Positions 1 through 6,286 of a DNA stretch of 19,194 nucleotides are shown here, piece by piece. The stretch is from Bacteroidota bacterium (lineage in GTDB: Bacteria > Bacteroidota > Bacteroidia > Flavobacteriales > Flavobacteriaceae), in the NCBI GenBank assembly GCA_024278565.1, contig JAJRSY010000148.1:1-19194 (forward strand), read 5' to 3'. Positions within the stretch are counted from its first letter, which is position 1. Every line of letters begins with the position of its first letter. The position numbers and the translations under genes were made by a program. The notes beneath the pieces are model-generated. The model was not told where the DNA came from. It saw only the letters and a list, made by a program, of their open reading frames with translations, and did not search any database.

Positions 1-126
1 ACTGACTACTGACTACTGACTACTGACTACTGACTACTGACTACTGACTACTGACTACTGACTACTGACTACTGACTACTGACTACTGACTACTGACTAC
101 TGACTACTGACTACTGACTACCGACC
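1..126. repeat. Heptanucleotide tandem array (ACTGACT)n
   Basis: Seventeen perfect head-to-tail copies of ACTGACT fill positions 1-119. A degenerate eighteenth copy (ACCGACC, 120-126) lies inside the end of thrB. The array continues past the left edge, so its true length is unknown. On the thrB sense strand the unit reads AGTCAGT, and the TAG stop of thrB is formed exactly where the array begins. The unit cannot pair with itself, so the transcript would be unstructured here. Seven is not a multiple of three, and every unit brings another TAG, so copy-number change would leave ThrB unaltered but would change the spacing to the next gene, expected from family synteny to be thrC. Confidence 0.97.
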
Positions 127-1047
127 CTCCCTCACCCCTTCAATATTTATTTTTGATACATGTATATCATAATCCAAACCTATTTTTTCGTATACTTCTT
201 TCATGGCGGCCGCTACCTTATTGGCTATTTCGGGGCCTTTGCTAAAGGCGAAAATAGAGGGTCCAGATCCTGAAATACCACAGCCCAGAGCACCTGCTTC
301 TATGGCCGCTGCTTTTACCTCATCAAAACCGGGAATTAAAATTGAGCGAACGGGCTCGATAATATGGTCTACCAAAGACCGCCCAATAAGGTCGTAATCT
401 TCTTTGAACAGACCGGCTACCAACCCACCTACATTGCCCCATTGCTTGATGCCATCTTGCAGGGTGATATTGGTTTTTAATATTTTACGTGAATCAGATG
501 TTTTAATTTCTATCTGCGGATGGATTACCGTGGCATATAATTCAGCCGGACTGTGAATGGTAACGACATCCAACGGATCATAACTGCGTACCAACGTAAA
601 ACCACCGAATAGGGCAGGGGCAACATTATCGGCATGGGCAACGCCACTTGCCAAACGCTCACCTTCCATAGCGAATTTTATAAGCTGTAGGGTTGAAAAG
701 GGCTTGCCCAACAGTTCGTTCATGCCCCAAACAGCCCCCGTTGAACTTGCTGCACTACTGCCGATGCCGCTTCCGGCCTTTATTTTTTTATAAATTTCTA
801 TTTCGAAACCGCCTTGGTAATCACTTTTTTCAAGGAAAGCCAAACCTGCTACTCCCGCTACATTTTCAAGGGTTTCCATAGGTAGGTCTTGACCTTCCAA
901 TTTTGTAATGCGAATGCCTTCTTCGGTGACTTTTCGCACTACCATTTCATCACCGACCGAAGCTAGGGCAACACCGAGCACATCAAATCCGCATGATATA
1001 TTGGCGATGGTCGCCGGGCAGAAAACTCTTATCTCGTTGGTGTTCAT
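118..1047 (-). CDS. thrB: Homoserine kinase
   Basis: Homoserine kinase, which phosphorylates homoserine with ATP to O-phosphohomoserine, the substrate of threonine synthase; cytosolic. About 309 residues, the usual length for this GHMP-family kinase. The N-terminal motif FCPATIANISCGFDVLG and the glycine/serine-rich ATP loop GSGIGSSAAS (near residues 92-101) are diagnostic, as is the C-terminal GCGISGSGPSIFAFS. The start chosen is the second of two close Met codons (1045-1047), because homologues begin close to EIRVFCPAT; the first Met at 1051-1053 adds two residues. No Shine-Dalgarno site is evident, as is usual in Bacteroidetes. It lies 96 nt after thrA on the same strand, so it is probably in a thrA-thrB-thrC operon. 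The stop codon sits at the edge of the heptamer array. Confidence 0.97.
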   Translation of the reverse strand: MNTNEIRVFCPATIANISCGFDVLGVALASVGDEMVVRKVTEEGIRITKLEGQDLPMETLENVAGVAGLAFLEKSDYQGGFEIEIYKKIKAGSGIGSSAASSTGAVWGMNELLGKPFSTLQLIKFAMEGERLASGVAHADNVAPALFGGFTLVRSYDPLDVVTIHSPAELYATVIHPQIEIKTSDSRKILKTNITLQDGIKQWGNVGGLVAGLFKEDYDLIGRSLVDHIIEPVRSILIPGFDEVKAAAIEAGALGCGISGSGPSIFAFSKGPEIANKVAAAMKEVYEKIGLDYDIHVSKINIEGVREGR

Positions 1048-1111
1048 AAACATTATTATTCTTAAAATGTTATTGCACTACTAATATGTTTGTATAAATA
1101 AACGAATACTA

Positions 1112-1141
1112 TCCCCCTCTTTGGGAGGGGTTAGGGGAGGC
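1112..1141. repeat. C/G-rich hairpin repeat between thrA and thrB
   Basis: Sequence of the form tCCCCCTC-TTTGG-GAGGGGttaggggaggc. CCCCTC (1114-1119) pairs with GAGGGG (1125-1130) around a 5-nt loop, and a further G-rich block follows. It fills most of the gap between the thrA stop and the thrB start. I recall similar CCCCTCC/GGAGGGG blocks scattered between genes in many flavobacterial genomes; that is recollection, not something this window shows. It could act as an mRNA processing or stability element inside the operon. Confidence 0.6.
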
Positions 1142-1143
1142 TT

Positions 1144-3588
1144 TTAAAAATTTCCTATCCGAATTATATCGGCAAATATACCAGATGCGGTAACATCGGC
1201 CCCGGCCCCGGCCCCTTTAATGATCATTGGCTGGTTTGGGTATCTTTCGGTATAGAACAATACAATATTATCACTTCCCTCCAAATTGTAAAAATCATGC
1301 CCTTTGGGTATGTGCTGCAGCCCCACACTTGCTTTGCCATTTTCGAAAAGAGCCACATACTTCAATCTACAGTCTTTATCGGCTGCTTGCTTGTACAGTT
1401 CTTGAAAAGATGCCCCATGCTTTTTCAAAGATGCAAAAAAGTCTTCATTATTTGTTGTGTCTAAACTCTCTTTTGGCAAGAACGACTTATTCCCGATTGC
1501 ATCCAGTTCCATTTTATGTCCGCTTTCCCGTGCCAAAATCAATATTTTTCGCATGACATCAATACCGCTCAGATCTATTTTTGGGTCGGGCTCGGTGTAG
1601 CCTTCATGCTGTGCTTGTTTTACCACATCATGAAAGGTGGTTTCGTTGTTGAAATTGTTGAACACAAAATTCAAACTACCTGAGAGGACTGCTTGTATTT
1701 TCAGTATTTTATCACCAGATGCCATTAGGTGCTTTAAGGTATCAATAATCGGCAAACCAGCTCCTACATTGGTCTCAAAAAGAAAAGGGGCGTTGTATTC
1801 CCTTGCAAGGTTTTTGAGTTCTTTGTAATTGGTATAATTTGAGGAGCATGCAATTTTGTTACAGGTAACCACTGAAATGCTGTTTTTTAGATACGAATTA
1901 TAGGTGGCGGCAACTGCCTCACTTGCCGTATTGTCAACAAAGATGCTGTTGCGGTAGTTCAGCTGGTTTATGGTGTCGAAAAATTCAGGTTTATCTGCCT
2001 TTTTCCCTTTGGCCAAGATGTTCCGCCAGTTGTTCAAGGGAATTCCATTTTCACCAAAAACCATGGTTCGCGAGTTGGAAATGGCTATGGTCCTAATGTT
2101 CAATCCCAGATTTTCTTTTAGGTACTCGCTTTGTAACCGTATTTGTTCCAAGAGTTTCGCACCCACATTACCAACGCCCATCACGAAAAGGTTCAACTGC
2201 TTTATGTTTTCTTCAAAAAATTCTTCATGCAGGGCGTTCAACGCCTTCTTCACGTCAGTTTCTTTGATAACTGCCGAAATATTTCGCTCTGATGCCCCTT
2301 GCGCTATTACCCGAATATTTACGTTGTTTTTACCAAGGGTACTGAACATTTTTCCGCTGAGACCCTGGTGGCTTTTCATATTGTCGCCGACCAATGCAAT
2401 AATTGCCAAATCTTTTTCAGCGACGACCGATTTTATTTTTTTTCGTTCGATCTCATACTCAAAGGCTGTATTCACAATACTGACGGCCTTGTCTATATTG
2501 TCAGCTGAAATGCCCACACAAATAGAGTGTTCTGATGAAGCCTGTGTAATCAGCACTACACTGATTTCAGCTAGTGAGAGCACTTCGAAAAAGCGTTTTG
2601 ATATACCGGGTATGCCTACCATTCCAGGACCTTCCAAAGACAATAGGGCCATGTCTTCGATATGGCTGATGCCACGCACGGTCTTTCCTTTTTCATTCTT
2701 GTTCTTGGTGACCAAGGTCCCTTCATCATCAGGTCGGAATGTGTTTTTTATTACAAGAGAAATACCTTTTGAGAGGACGGGTTGTATCGTGGGTGGGTAG
2801 AGTACCTTTGCGCCAAAATGTGATAGTTCCATTGCCTCTTCATAAGAGATATGGGGTATGGCCTGAGCTTGTTTTACGAGCTTTGGGTTCGCGGTATACA
2901 TTCCGCTGACATCGGTCCATATTTCCAATATTTCGGCGTTGATGGCCGCTGCGATAATGGCCGCCGTATAATCAGACCCCCCTCTGCCCAATGTTGTGGG
3001 TGTGCCATTTTCAGATGAGGCGATAAAACCAGCTGCGACAATAATTTTATGCGGCGTTTTACTGGAGAAGTTTTTACAATTGGTGTTGGTGGATTCAAAA
3101 TCGACAGCCGACCTGCCATTTATGTCTTTGGTTTTTATAAGCGTTCGACTGTCGACAAGGGTTGCGTTCAACCCTTGCTCGATAAAATACTCACTTATAA
3201 TATAAGACGAGAGTATTTCACCGTAACTCACCACTTTGTCAGATAATTTTTGCGTGACCTCACTTGTTGAAAAGGCACCTTCGAGCAAAGTTTCCAGCGC
3301 ATTAAGCTCGCTTTTTACCTTGCTCAGAATTTTACTTTGTCCGTTTATTGAGATTAATTCTTTTACCGCCGCCAAATATCTATTTTCAACTTCTATCAGT
3401 GCTGATTTGTATTCTTGGTTTTGAGAAGCAGCCAGGTTAGCAGTTTTCAGAAGGCTATCGGTAACACCTCCAAAAGCAGATACGACCACTATGGTTTTGT
3501 CCGCCTTTTTATTTGCGACAATATTTTTGACCAAGCTTATGTTTTGGGCATTGGCAACCGAGGTGCCACCGAATTTTAATACGTTCAT
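1144..3588 (-). CDS. thrA: Bifunctional aspartate kinase / homoserine dehydrogenase I
   Basis: Fused enzyme for the first and third steps from aspartate to threonine and methionine: it phosphorylates aspartate and reduces aspartate semialdehyde to homoserine. 814 residues, near the usual 810-820. The aspartokinase part shows KFGGTSV (5-11), TLGRGGSD (199-206) and WTDVSGMYTANP (224-235). Two ACT regulatory domains lie around 312-455, implying feedback control. The dehydrogenase part has the Rossmann motif GVGNVG (471-476), TCNK (575-578) and YTEPDPKIDLSG (664-675). The reading frame stays open 39 codons further upstream to 3705, but homologues start at MNVLKFGG, so ATG 3586-3588 was chosen. 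First gene of the thr operon, with a long leader that holds a candidate leader ORF. Confidence 0.97.
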   Translation of the reverse strand: MNVLKFGGTSVANAQNISLVKNIVANKKADKTIVVVSAFGGVTDSLLKTANLAASQNQEYKSALIEVENRYLAAVKELISINGQSKILSKVKSELNALETLLEGAFSTSEVTQKLSDKVVSYGEILSSYIISEYFIEQGLNATLVDSRTLIKTKDINGRSAVDFESTNTNCKNFSSKTPHKIIVAAGFIASSENGTPTTLGRGGSDYTAAIIAAAINAEILEIWTDVSGMYTANPKLVKQAQAIPHISYEEAMELSHFGAKVLYPPTIQPVLSKGISLVIKNTFRPDDEGTLVTKNKNEKGKTVRGISHIEDMALLSLEGPGMVGIPGISKRFFEVLSLAEISVVLITQASSEHSICVGISADNIDKAVSIVNTAFEYEIERKKIKSVVAEKDLAIIALVGDNMKSHQGLSGKMFSTLGKNNVNIRVIAQGASERNISAVIKETDVKKALNALHEEFFEENIKQLNLFVMGVGNVGAKLLEQIRLQSEYLKENLGLNIRTIAISNSRTMVFGENGIPLNNWRNILAKGKKADKPEFFDTINQLNYRNSIFVDNTASEAVAATYNSYLKNSISVVTCNKIACSSNYTNYKELKNLAREYNAPFLFETNVGAGLPIIDTLKHLMASGDKILKIQAVLSGSLNFVFNNFNNETTFHDVVKQAQHEGYTEPDPKIDLSGIDVMRKILILARESGHKMELDAIGNKSFLPKESLDTTNNEDFFASLKKHGASFQELYKQAADKDCRLKYVALFENGKASVGLQHIPKGHDFYNLEGSDNIVLFYTERYPNQPMIIKGAGAGADVTASGIFADIIRIGNF

Positions 3589-3602
3589 ACCAATTAAATG
3601 AA

Positions 3603-3761
3603 TTAGGAAATTATCTTGAAAGGGGTGCGATAAAACGCAGAATAAACAGAAATTGAATAGTTTACCCCAATGGGGTAGTGCTGGCAGTTGAAAATCCATA
3701 GCCATGAATCGGTGTAGAAAAAAGTGTTTGTATCAGCATGTTGTACAGTGGCATACTTCAT
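3603..3761 (-). CDS. Candidate leader ORF upstream of thrA (52 codons)
   Basis: An ATG at 3759-3761 opens 52 codons ending in TAA (3603-3605), 14 nt before the thrA start and in a different frame. The predicted transcription start lies only about 3-5 nt upstream, so the message would be almost leaderless for this ORF. The peptide starts MKYATVQHADTNTFFYTDSW. It has five Thr codons, three of them among the first 13 and then one more at 17, but not the long Thr/Ile run of the enterobacterial thr leader. It is rich in aromatic residues (13 of 52). A perfect hairpin lies within it. It may be a regulatory leader peptide, or simply an open frame in a 5' UTR. No homologue is known to me. Confidence 0.35.
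   Translation of the reverse strand: MKYATVQHADTNTFFYTDSWLWIFNCQHYPIGVNYSISVYSAFYRTPFKIIS
3663..3677. other. Perfect hairpin in the thrA leader
   Basis: TACCCCA, one A, TGGGGTA: a 7-bp perfect inverted repeat with a minimal centre, so in RNA the loop would widen to at least three nucleotides. It lies inside the 52-codon leader ORF, about 75 nt before the thrA start. No T-tract follows on the minus strand, so it is not an intrinsic terminator by itself. It could instead be a pause or an anti-structure. Confidence 0.45.
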
Positions 3762-3770
3762 TTAAAGAAT

Positions 3771-3801
3771 CAAAAGTAGTACTTTTGAGTGTTTTATCAA
3801 A
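3771..3801 (-). promoter_or_regulatory. Candidate thrA promoter with a symmetric -7 region
   Basis: On the minus strand TTTG (3801-3798) is followed after 19 nt by TACTTTTG (3778-3771), an exact match to the Bacteroidetes -33/-7 consensus TTTG/TAnnTTTG. The -7 box is half of a perfect palindrome, CAAAAGTA-G-TACTTTTG (3771-3787), so the plus strand carries the same -7 box pointing at nnr. No clear -33 TTTG precedes the plus copy. Transcription toward thrA would start near 3764-3766. Confidence 0.6.
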
Positions 3802-3854
3802 TGTTAGTCCATTTTTTTACAGATTCGTCAGTATTTATCAAATTTTGTTAGTAA

Positions 3855-5414
3855 ATGAAGCTTTTTAACGCCAAGCAGATATATGCTGCTGATAAATTCA
3901 CAATTAAAAAACAAGAGATCAGTAGTGACGATCTGATGGAGCGGTCCGCCGTTCAGATTTTTAACTGGATCCATAAGCGTATGCAGGGTGCCCCGGTAAA
4001 AATACACTTGTTCTGTGGTATCGGCAACAATGGGGGTGATGGTATTGCGGTGGCCAGGCACCTGCAAGAGCACGGTTACAACATTGCTGTCTATGTGGTC
4101 AACTACAGCAAGACCCGCTCCTACGATTTTCTTACCAATTTAGAACGGCTGAAAGACCGTAAGATCTGGCCTGAATTTTTAGATCCAAGTAGTGGGCTTC
4201 CCGATATTGGCAGGGATGATATTATCGTTGATGCCATATTCGGTATTGGCCTGAACCGCACACCTGATGCTTGGGTGGTTAAGTTAATGGCGCACCTTCA
4301 TAAGTCTGAGGCTTTTATTCTGTCTGTTGATATTCCATCAGGATTGTTTACCGATAAACCACCTTCGGATATGAAGACCGTTATCAAAGCAAACTTCGTA
4401 CTGAGTTTTCAGGCTTCTAAGTTGGTGTTTTTTCTTCCGGAAACAGGAGCGTTCATTGAGCAATGGGAAGTATTGGACATTGGGTTGGATCAAGAGCATT
4501 TAAATGATGTGGAGACCGATTTTGAGCTGATCGGTAAGAATGAAGTACTTCCGTTTTACATTCCCAGAGAAAAATTCACTCATAAAGGTACTTATGGCCA
4601 TTCTTTGGTAATAGGGGGCAGTTATGGTAAAATAGGTGCTGTAACTTTGGCATCAAGGGCCTGTCTGAACATTGGTAGTGGTTTGGTTACCGCTTATGTG
4701 CCCCAATGTGGGTATATACCTTTGCAAACGGTTTTGCCCGAGGCCATGGTGCTTACCGATGGAGAAGAAATGATCTCTGATATCGATTTTGATATTGCTA
4801 CTTCTGCAATAGCGATTGGGGTCGGTCTTGGAACAAGTAAAGAAACGGTTAAGGCGTTTTCAGCGTTTTTGAAAAAGTGCAAAGCCCCATTGGTAATTGA
4901 TGCAGATGGTTTGAATATATTATCAGCGAACAAAGAGCTGCTCAAAAAATTACCAAAGCAGTCGATTTTGACACCGCACCCAAAAGAATTGAAGCGCTTG
5001 ATCGGACAATGGAAAGATGATTTTGAGAAGCTGAAAAAAGTAAAGTCATTTTCAAACAAACACGACTGCATTGTTGTGGTCAAAGGAGCACATACAATTA
5101 CTGTTTATAAGGGTAAGGGGTATATTAACAGTACGGGCAACCCGGGTATGGCGACCGCTGGTAGTGGAGATGTCTTGACAGGAGTCATTACCGGATTGAT
5201 CGCACAAACCTACGAGCCGTTGAAAGCAGTGATTTTCGGGGTATACCTACACGGTAGGGCCGGTGATATTGCTGCTGATGAATATGGGTATGAGGCCTTG
5301 ACCGCATCTAAAATAATAGATGGGCTAAGTAAGGCTTATATCGATTTGTTTACGATGCCCGAAGTGCCCAAGGTTGAGGGGCCTGAAGCGGGTAAAGATA
5401 AAAATACCACCTGA
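3855..5414 (+). CDS. nnr: Bifunctional NAD(P)H-hydrate epimerase / ADP-dependent dehydratase
   Basis: Repairs damaged NAD(P)H hydrates: the N-terminal half epimerises R- to S-NAD(P)HX and the C-terminal half dehydrates S-NAD(P)HX using ADP. 519 residues, the usual length of the fused YjeF-type protein. Epimerase half (1 to about 215): GIGNNGGDG (55-63) and the active-site region SVDIPSG (157-163). Dehydratase half (from about 230): HKGTYGHSLVIGGS (243-256), VIDADGLN (347-354), TPHPKE (373-378) and the nucleotide-binding NPGMATAGSGDVLTG (429-443). It is transcribed divergently from thrA out of a short AT-rich region and converges on the next gene, 46 nt away. The last ~15 residues are a charged, probably disordered tail. 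Confidence 0.96.
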   Translation: MKLFNAKQIYAADKFTIKKQEISSDDLMERSAVQIFNWIHKRMQGAPVKIHLFCGIGNNGGDGIAVARHLQEHGYNIAVYVVNYSKTRSYDFLTNLERLKDRKIWPEFLDPSSGLPDIGRDDIIVDAIFGIGLNRTPDAWVVKLMAHLHKSEAFILSVDIPSGLFTDKPPSDMKTVIKANFVLSFQASKLVFFLPETGAFIEQWEVLDIGLDQEHLNDVETDFELIGKNEVLPFYIPREKFTHKGTYGHSLVIGGSYGKIGAVTLASRACLNIGSGLVTAYVPQCGYIPLQTVLPEAMVLTDGEEMISDIDFDIATSAIAIGVGLGTSKETVKAFSAFLKKCKAPLVIDADGLNILSANKELLKKLPKQSILTPHPKELKRLIGQWKDDFEKLKKVKSFSNKHDCIVVVKGAHTITVYKGKGYINSTGNPGMATAGSGDVLTGVITGLIAQTYEPLKAVIFGVYLHGRAGDIAADEYGYEALTASKIIDGLSKAYIDLFTMPEVPKVEGPEAGKDKNTT

Positions 5415-5460
5415 TTTTAAGAAGGGCATCACTAATAAGGTCAATGTGTATTGGGGTGGG

Positions 5461-5865
5461 TTATTTATTGGTTTTTATTCGTTGCTTTACCCAAGTCAGG
5501 GCATTGTCGAATTCTATAAAAAATTCCATGGGTTTTTTGTAGAATAATTTTTCGATCTTGAAATTGTGCATATCAATCTCTTTGACCGATACTATGGCAA
5601 ATGCCTTTAGGTTTGCAAGTTCTCTTAAATAAGAGTATACCATAGGATCTATGGCATAAGAGTTTTTACGAAGGCTGATGTGACCGTAGTCTTTACCTTT
5701 AAAGTGAATTTTAGCTATTCCAATAATCTGGTAAGCTCTTTCAAGGGTCAAGGTTGTTCCTTCGTCCAATATTGATACCATATAGTTTTCAAATACCTGT
5801 ATGGCACCTATTTCTAATTGGTACTCACGTACAATAACTGTCTTTTTCGGTTGTCCCACTTTCAT
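5461..5865 (-). CDS. Hypothetical protein, possible STAS/SpoIIAA-like fold
   Basis: A 134-residue soluble protein with no signal peptide or membrane segment. It starts MKVGQPKKTVIVREYQLEIG and has a middle motif DYGHISLRKNSYAIDPMVY (around 59-77). The length and the alternating hydrophobic pattern resemble a family of short proteins in Flavobacteriaceae sometimes described as STAS/SpoIIAA-like; this is a weak resemblance recalled from memory, not shown by a motif. No catalytic residues are evident. It converges with nnr, and no strong terminator lies between them. The upstream sequence TACTTTCG is a near match to a -7 box but lacks a clear -33. A real gene is likely given its length, ordinary composition and lack of an overlapping competitor; its function is unknown. 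Confidence 0.75.
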   Translation of the reverse strand: MKVGQPKKTVIVREYQLEIGAIQVFENYMVSILDEGTTLTLERAYQIIGIAKIHFKGKDYGHISLRKNSYAIDPMVYSYLRELANLKAFAIVSVKEIDMHNFKIEKLFYKKPMEFFIEFDNALTWVKQRIKTNK

Positions 5866-5913
5866 TTTGTGTATTTTGTAGTGTCTTAAACGAAAGTATG
5901 CTTAGCTGTAGCT

Positions 5914-6009
5914 ATGAAAAAAAAAAATAGACTAATGGCAAGAATATCGTTTATACTGCTTGTCATGGGTTTTTGTGGTATTTGGTTTCCTTTTTCAATT
6001 TGGATATAA
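5914..6009 (+). CDS. Possible 31-residue membrane peptide
   Basis: ATG at 5914 opens 31 codons to TAA at 6007-6009. The peptide begins MKKKNRLMARISFILLVMGF and ends IWFPFSIWI: a basic start followed by one hydrophobic segment of about 20 residues, as in single-span small proteins. The first codons lie in a run of 11 A, which is prone to slippage. No convincing promoter or ribosome site was found. The stop abuts a terminator-like hairpin that works in the opposite direction. It may be chance. Confidence 0.25.
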   Translation: MKKKNRLMARISFILLVMGFCGIWFPFSIWI

Positions 6010-6037
6010 AAAAAGGAACCATAGTGCATGGCTCCTT
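6008..6037 (-). terminator. Intrinsic terminator, minus strand
   Basis: Read on the minus strand, AAGGAGCCAT - GCACT - ATGGTTCCTT forms a 10-bp stem with one G-T pair, followed by a run of T (complement of the A run from 6008). It would stop a minus-strand transcript arriving from the clpC side, either as a second clpC terminator or as the end of a separate small RNA. Confidence 0.65.
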
Positions 6038-6040
6038 GAT

Positions 6041-6260
6041 CCCGCATTATTCACGGATATTCTATTCCAAAGCCAAGCTATACTTCGACTATGCTCAGTA
6101 CATGCCTGCTATAATTGAAAATGCCCGAAATTTGTTCAGCTAAAAATTGAGTTACAGTTCCTTCACTAAAAAACCTCTGTGCTCTCCAATTCTACCGTGC
6201 CTGCCGGCAGGCAGGTTGATATTTTGACTTTTCATAACGAAAACCCGTGAATAATGCGGG
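6041..6260. repeat. Inverted repeat, 16-bp perfect arms 188 bp apart
   Basis: CCCGCATTATTCACGG (6041-6056) and its exact reverse complement CCGTGAATAATGCGGG (6245-6260) enclose 188 bp without a gene. Each arm is itself nearly a small hairpin (CCCG/CGGG). The enclosed DNA also holds the motif TTCGACTATGCTCAGTACA (6084-6102), which resembles a motif I recall as dispersed in flavobacterial genomes, and a CCGGC-centred palindrome. No transposase is present. It could be a MITE-like remnant, or a duplicated terminator in opposite orientation. Confidence 0.7.
6198..6213. repeat. Palindrome TGCCTGCCGGCAGGCA
   Basis: A 16-bp perfect palindrome with one extra CAGG half to its right (to 6215). It is much richer in G and C than the surrounding DNA. 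This CCTGCCGGCAGG type of block is one I recall as a frequent intergenic repeat in Bacteroidetes genomes. Confidence 0.65.
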
Positions 6261-6262
6261 TT
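6242..6262 (-). terminator. Candidate clpC terminator
   Basis: On the minus strand AACCCG - CATTATTCA - CGGGTT forms a 6-bp stem with a 9-nt loop, followed by TT and CG, giving a short run of four T in all. It begins 25 nt after the clpC stop codon. The T-tract is weak, but a second and stronger hairpin follows at 6008-6037. Confidence 0.5.
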
Positions 6263-6286
6263 AATAGTTTTGATTTTTTACTGAAA

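Noticed and set aside
1..120. Array resembling a CRISPR
   Set aside because: The unit is 7 bp with no spacers between copies, so it is a simple tandem repeat.
1970..2800. Long plus-strand frame of 276 codons inside thrA
   Set aside because: It is antisense to the conserved, motif-complete thrA coding sequence and has no recognisable domain.
3589..3705. 39-residue N-terminal extension of the aspartokinase frame
   Set aside because: Homologues begin at MNVLKFGG-like sequence. The extension has no domain character and overlaps the candidate leader ORF in another frame.
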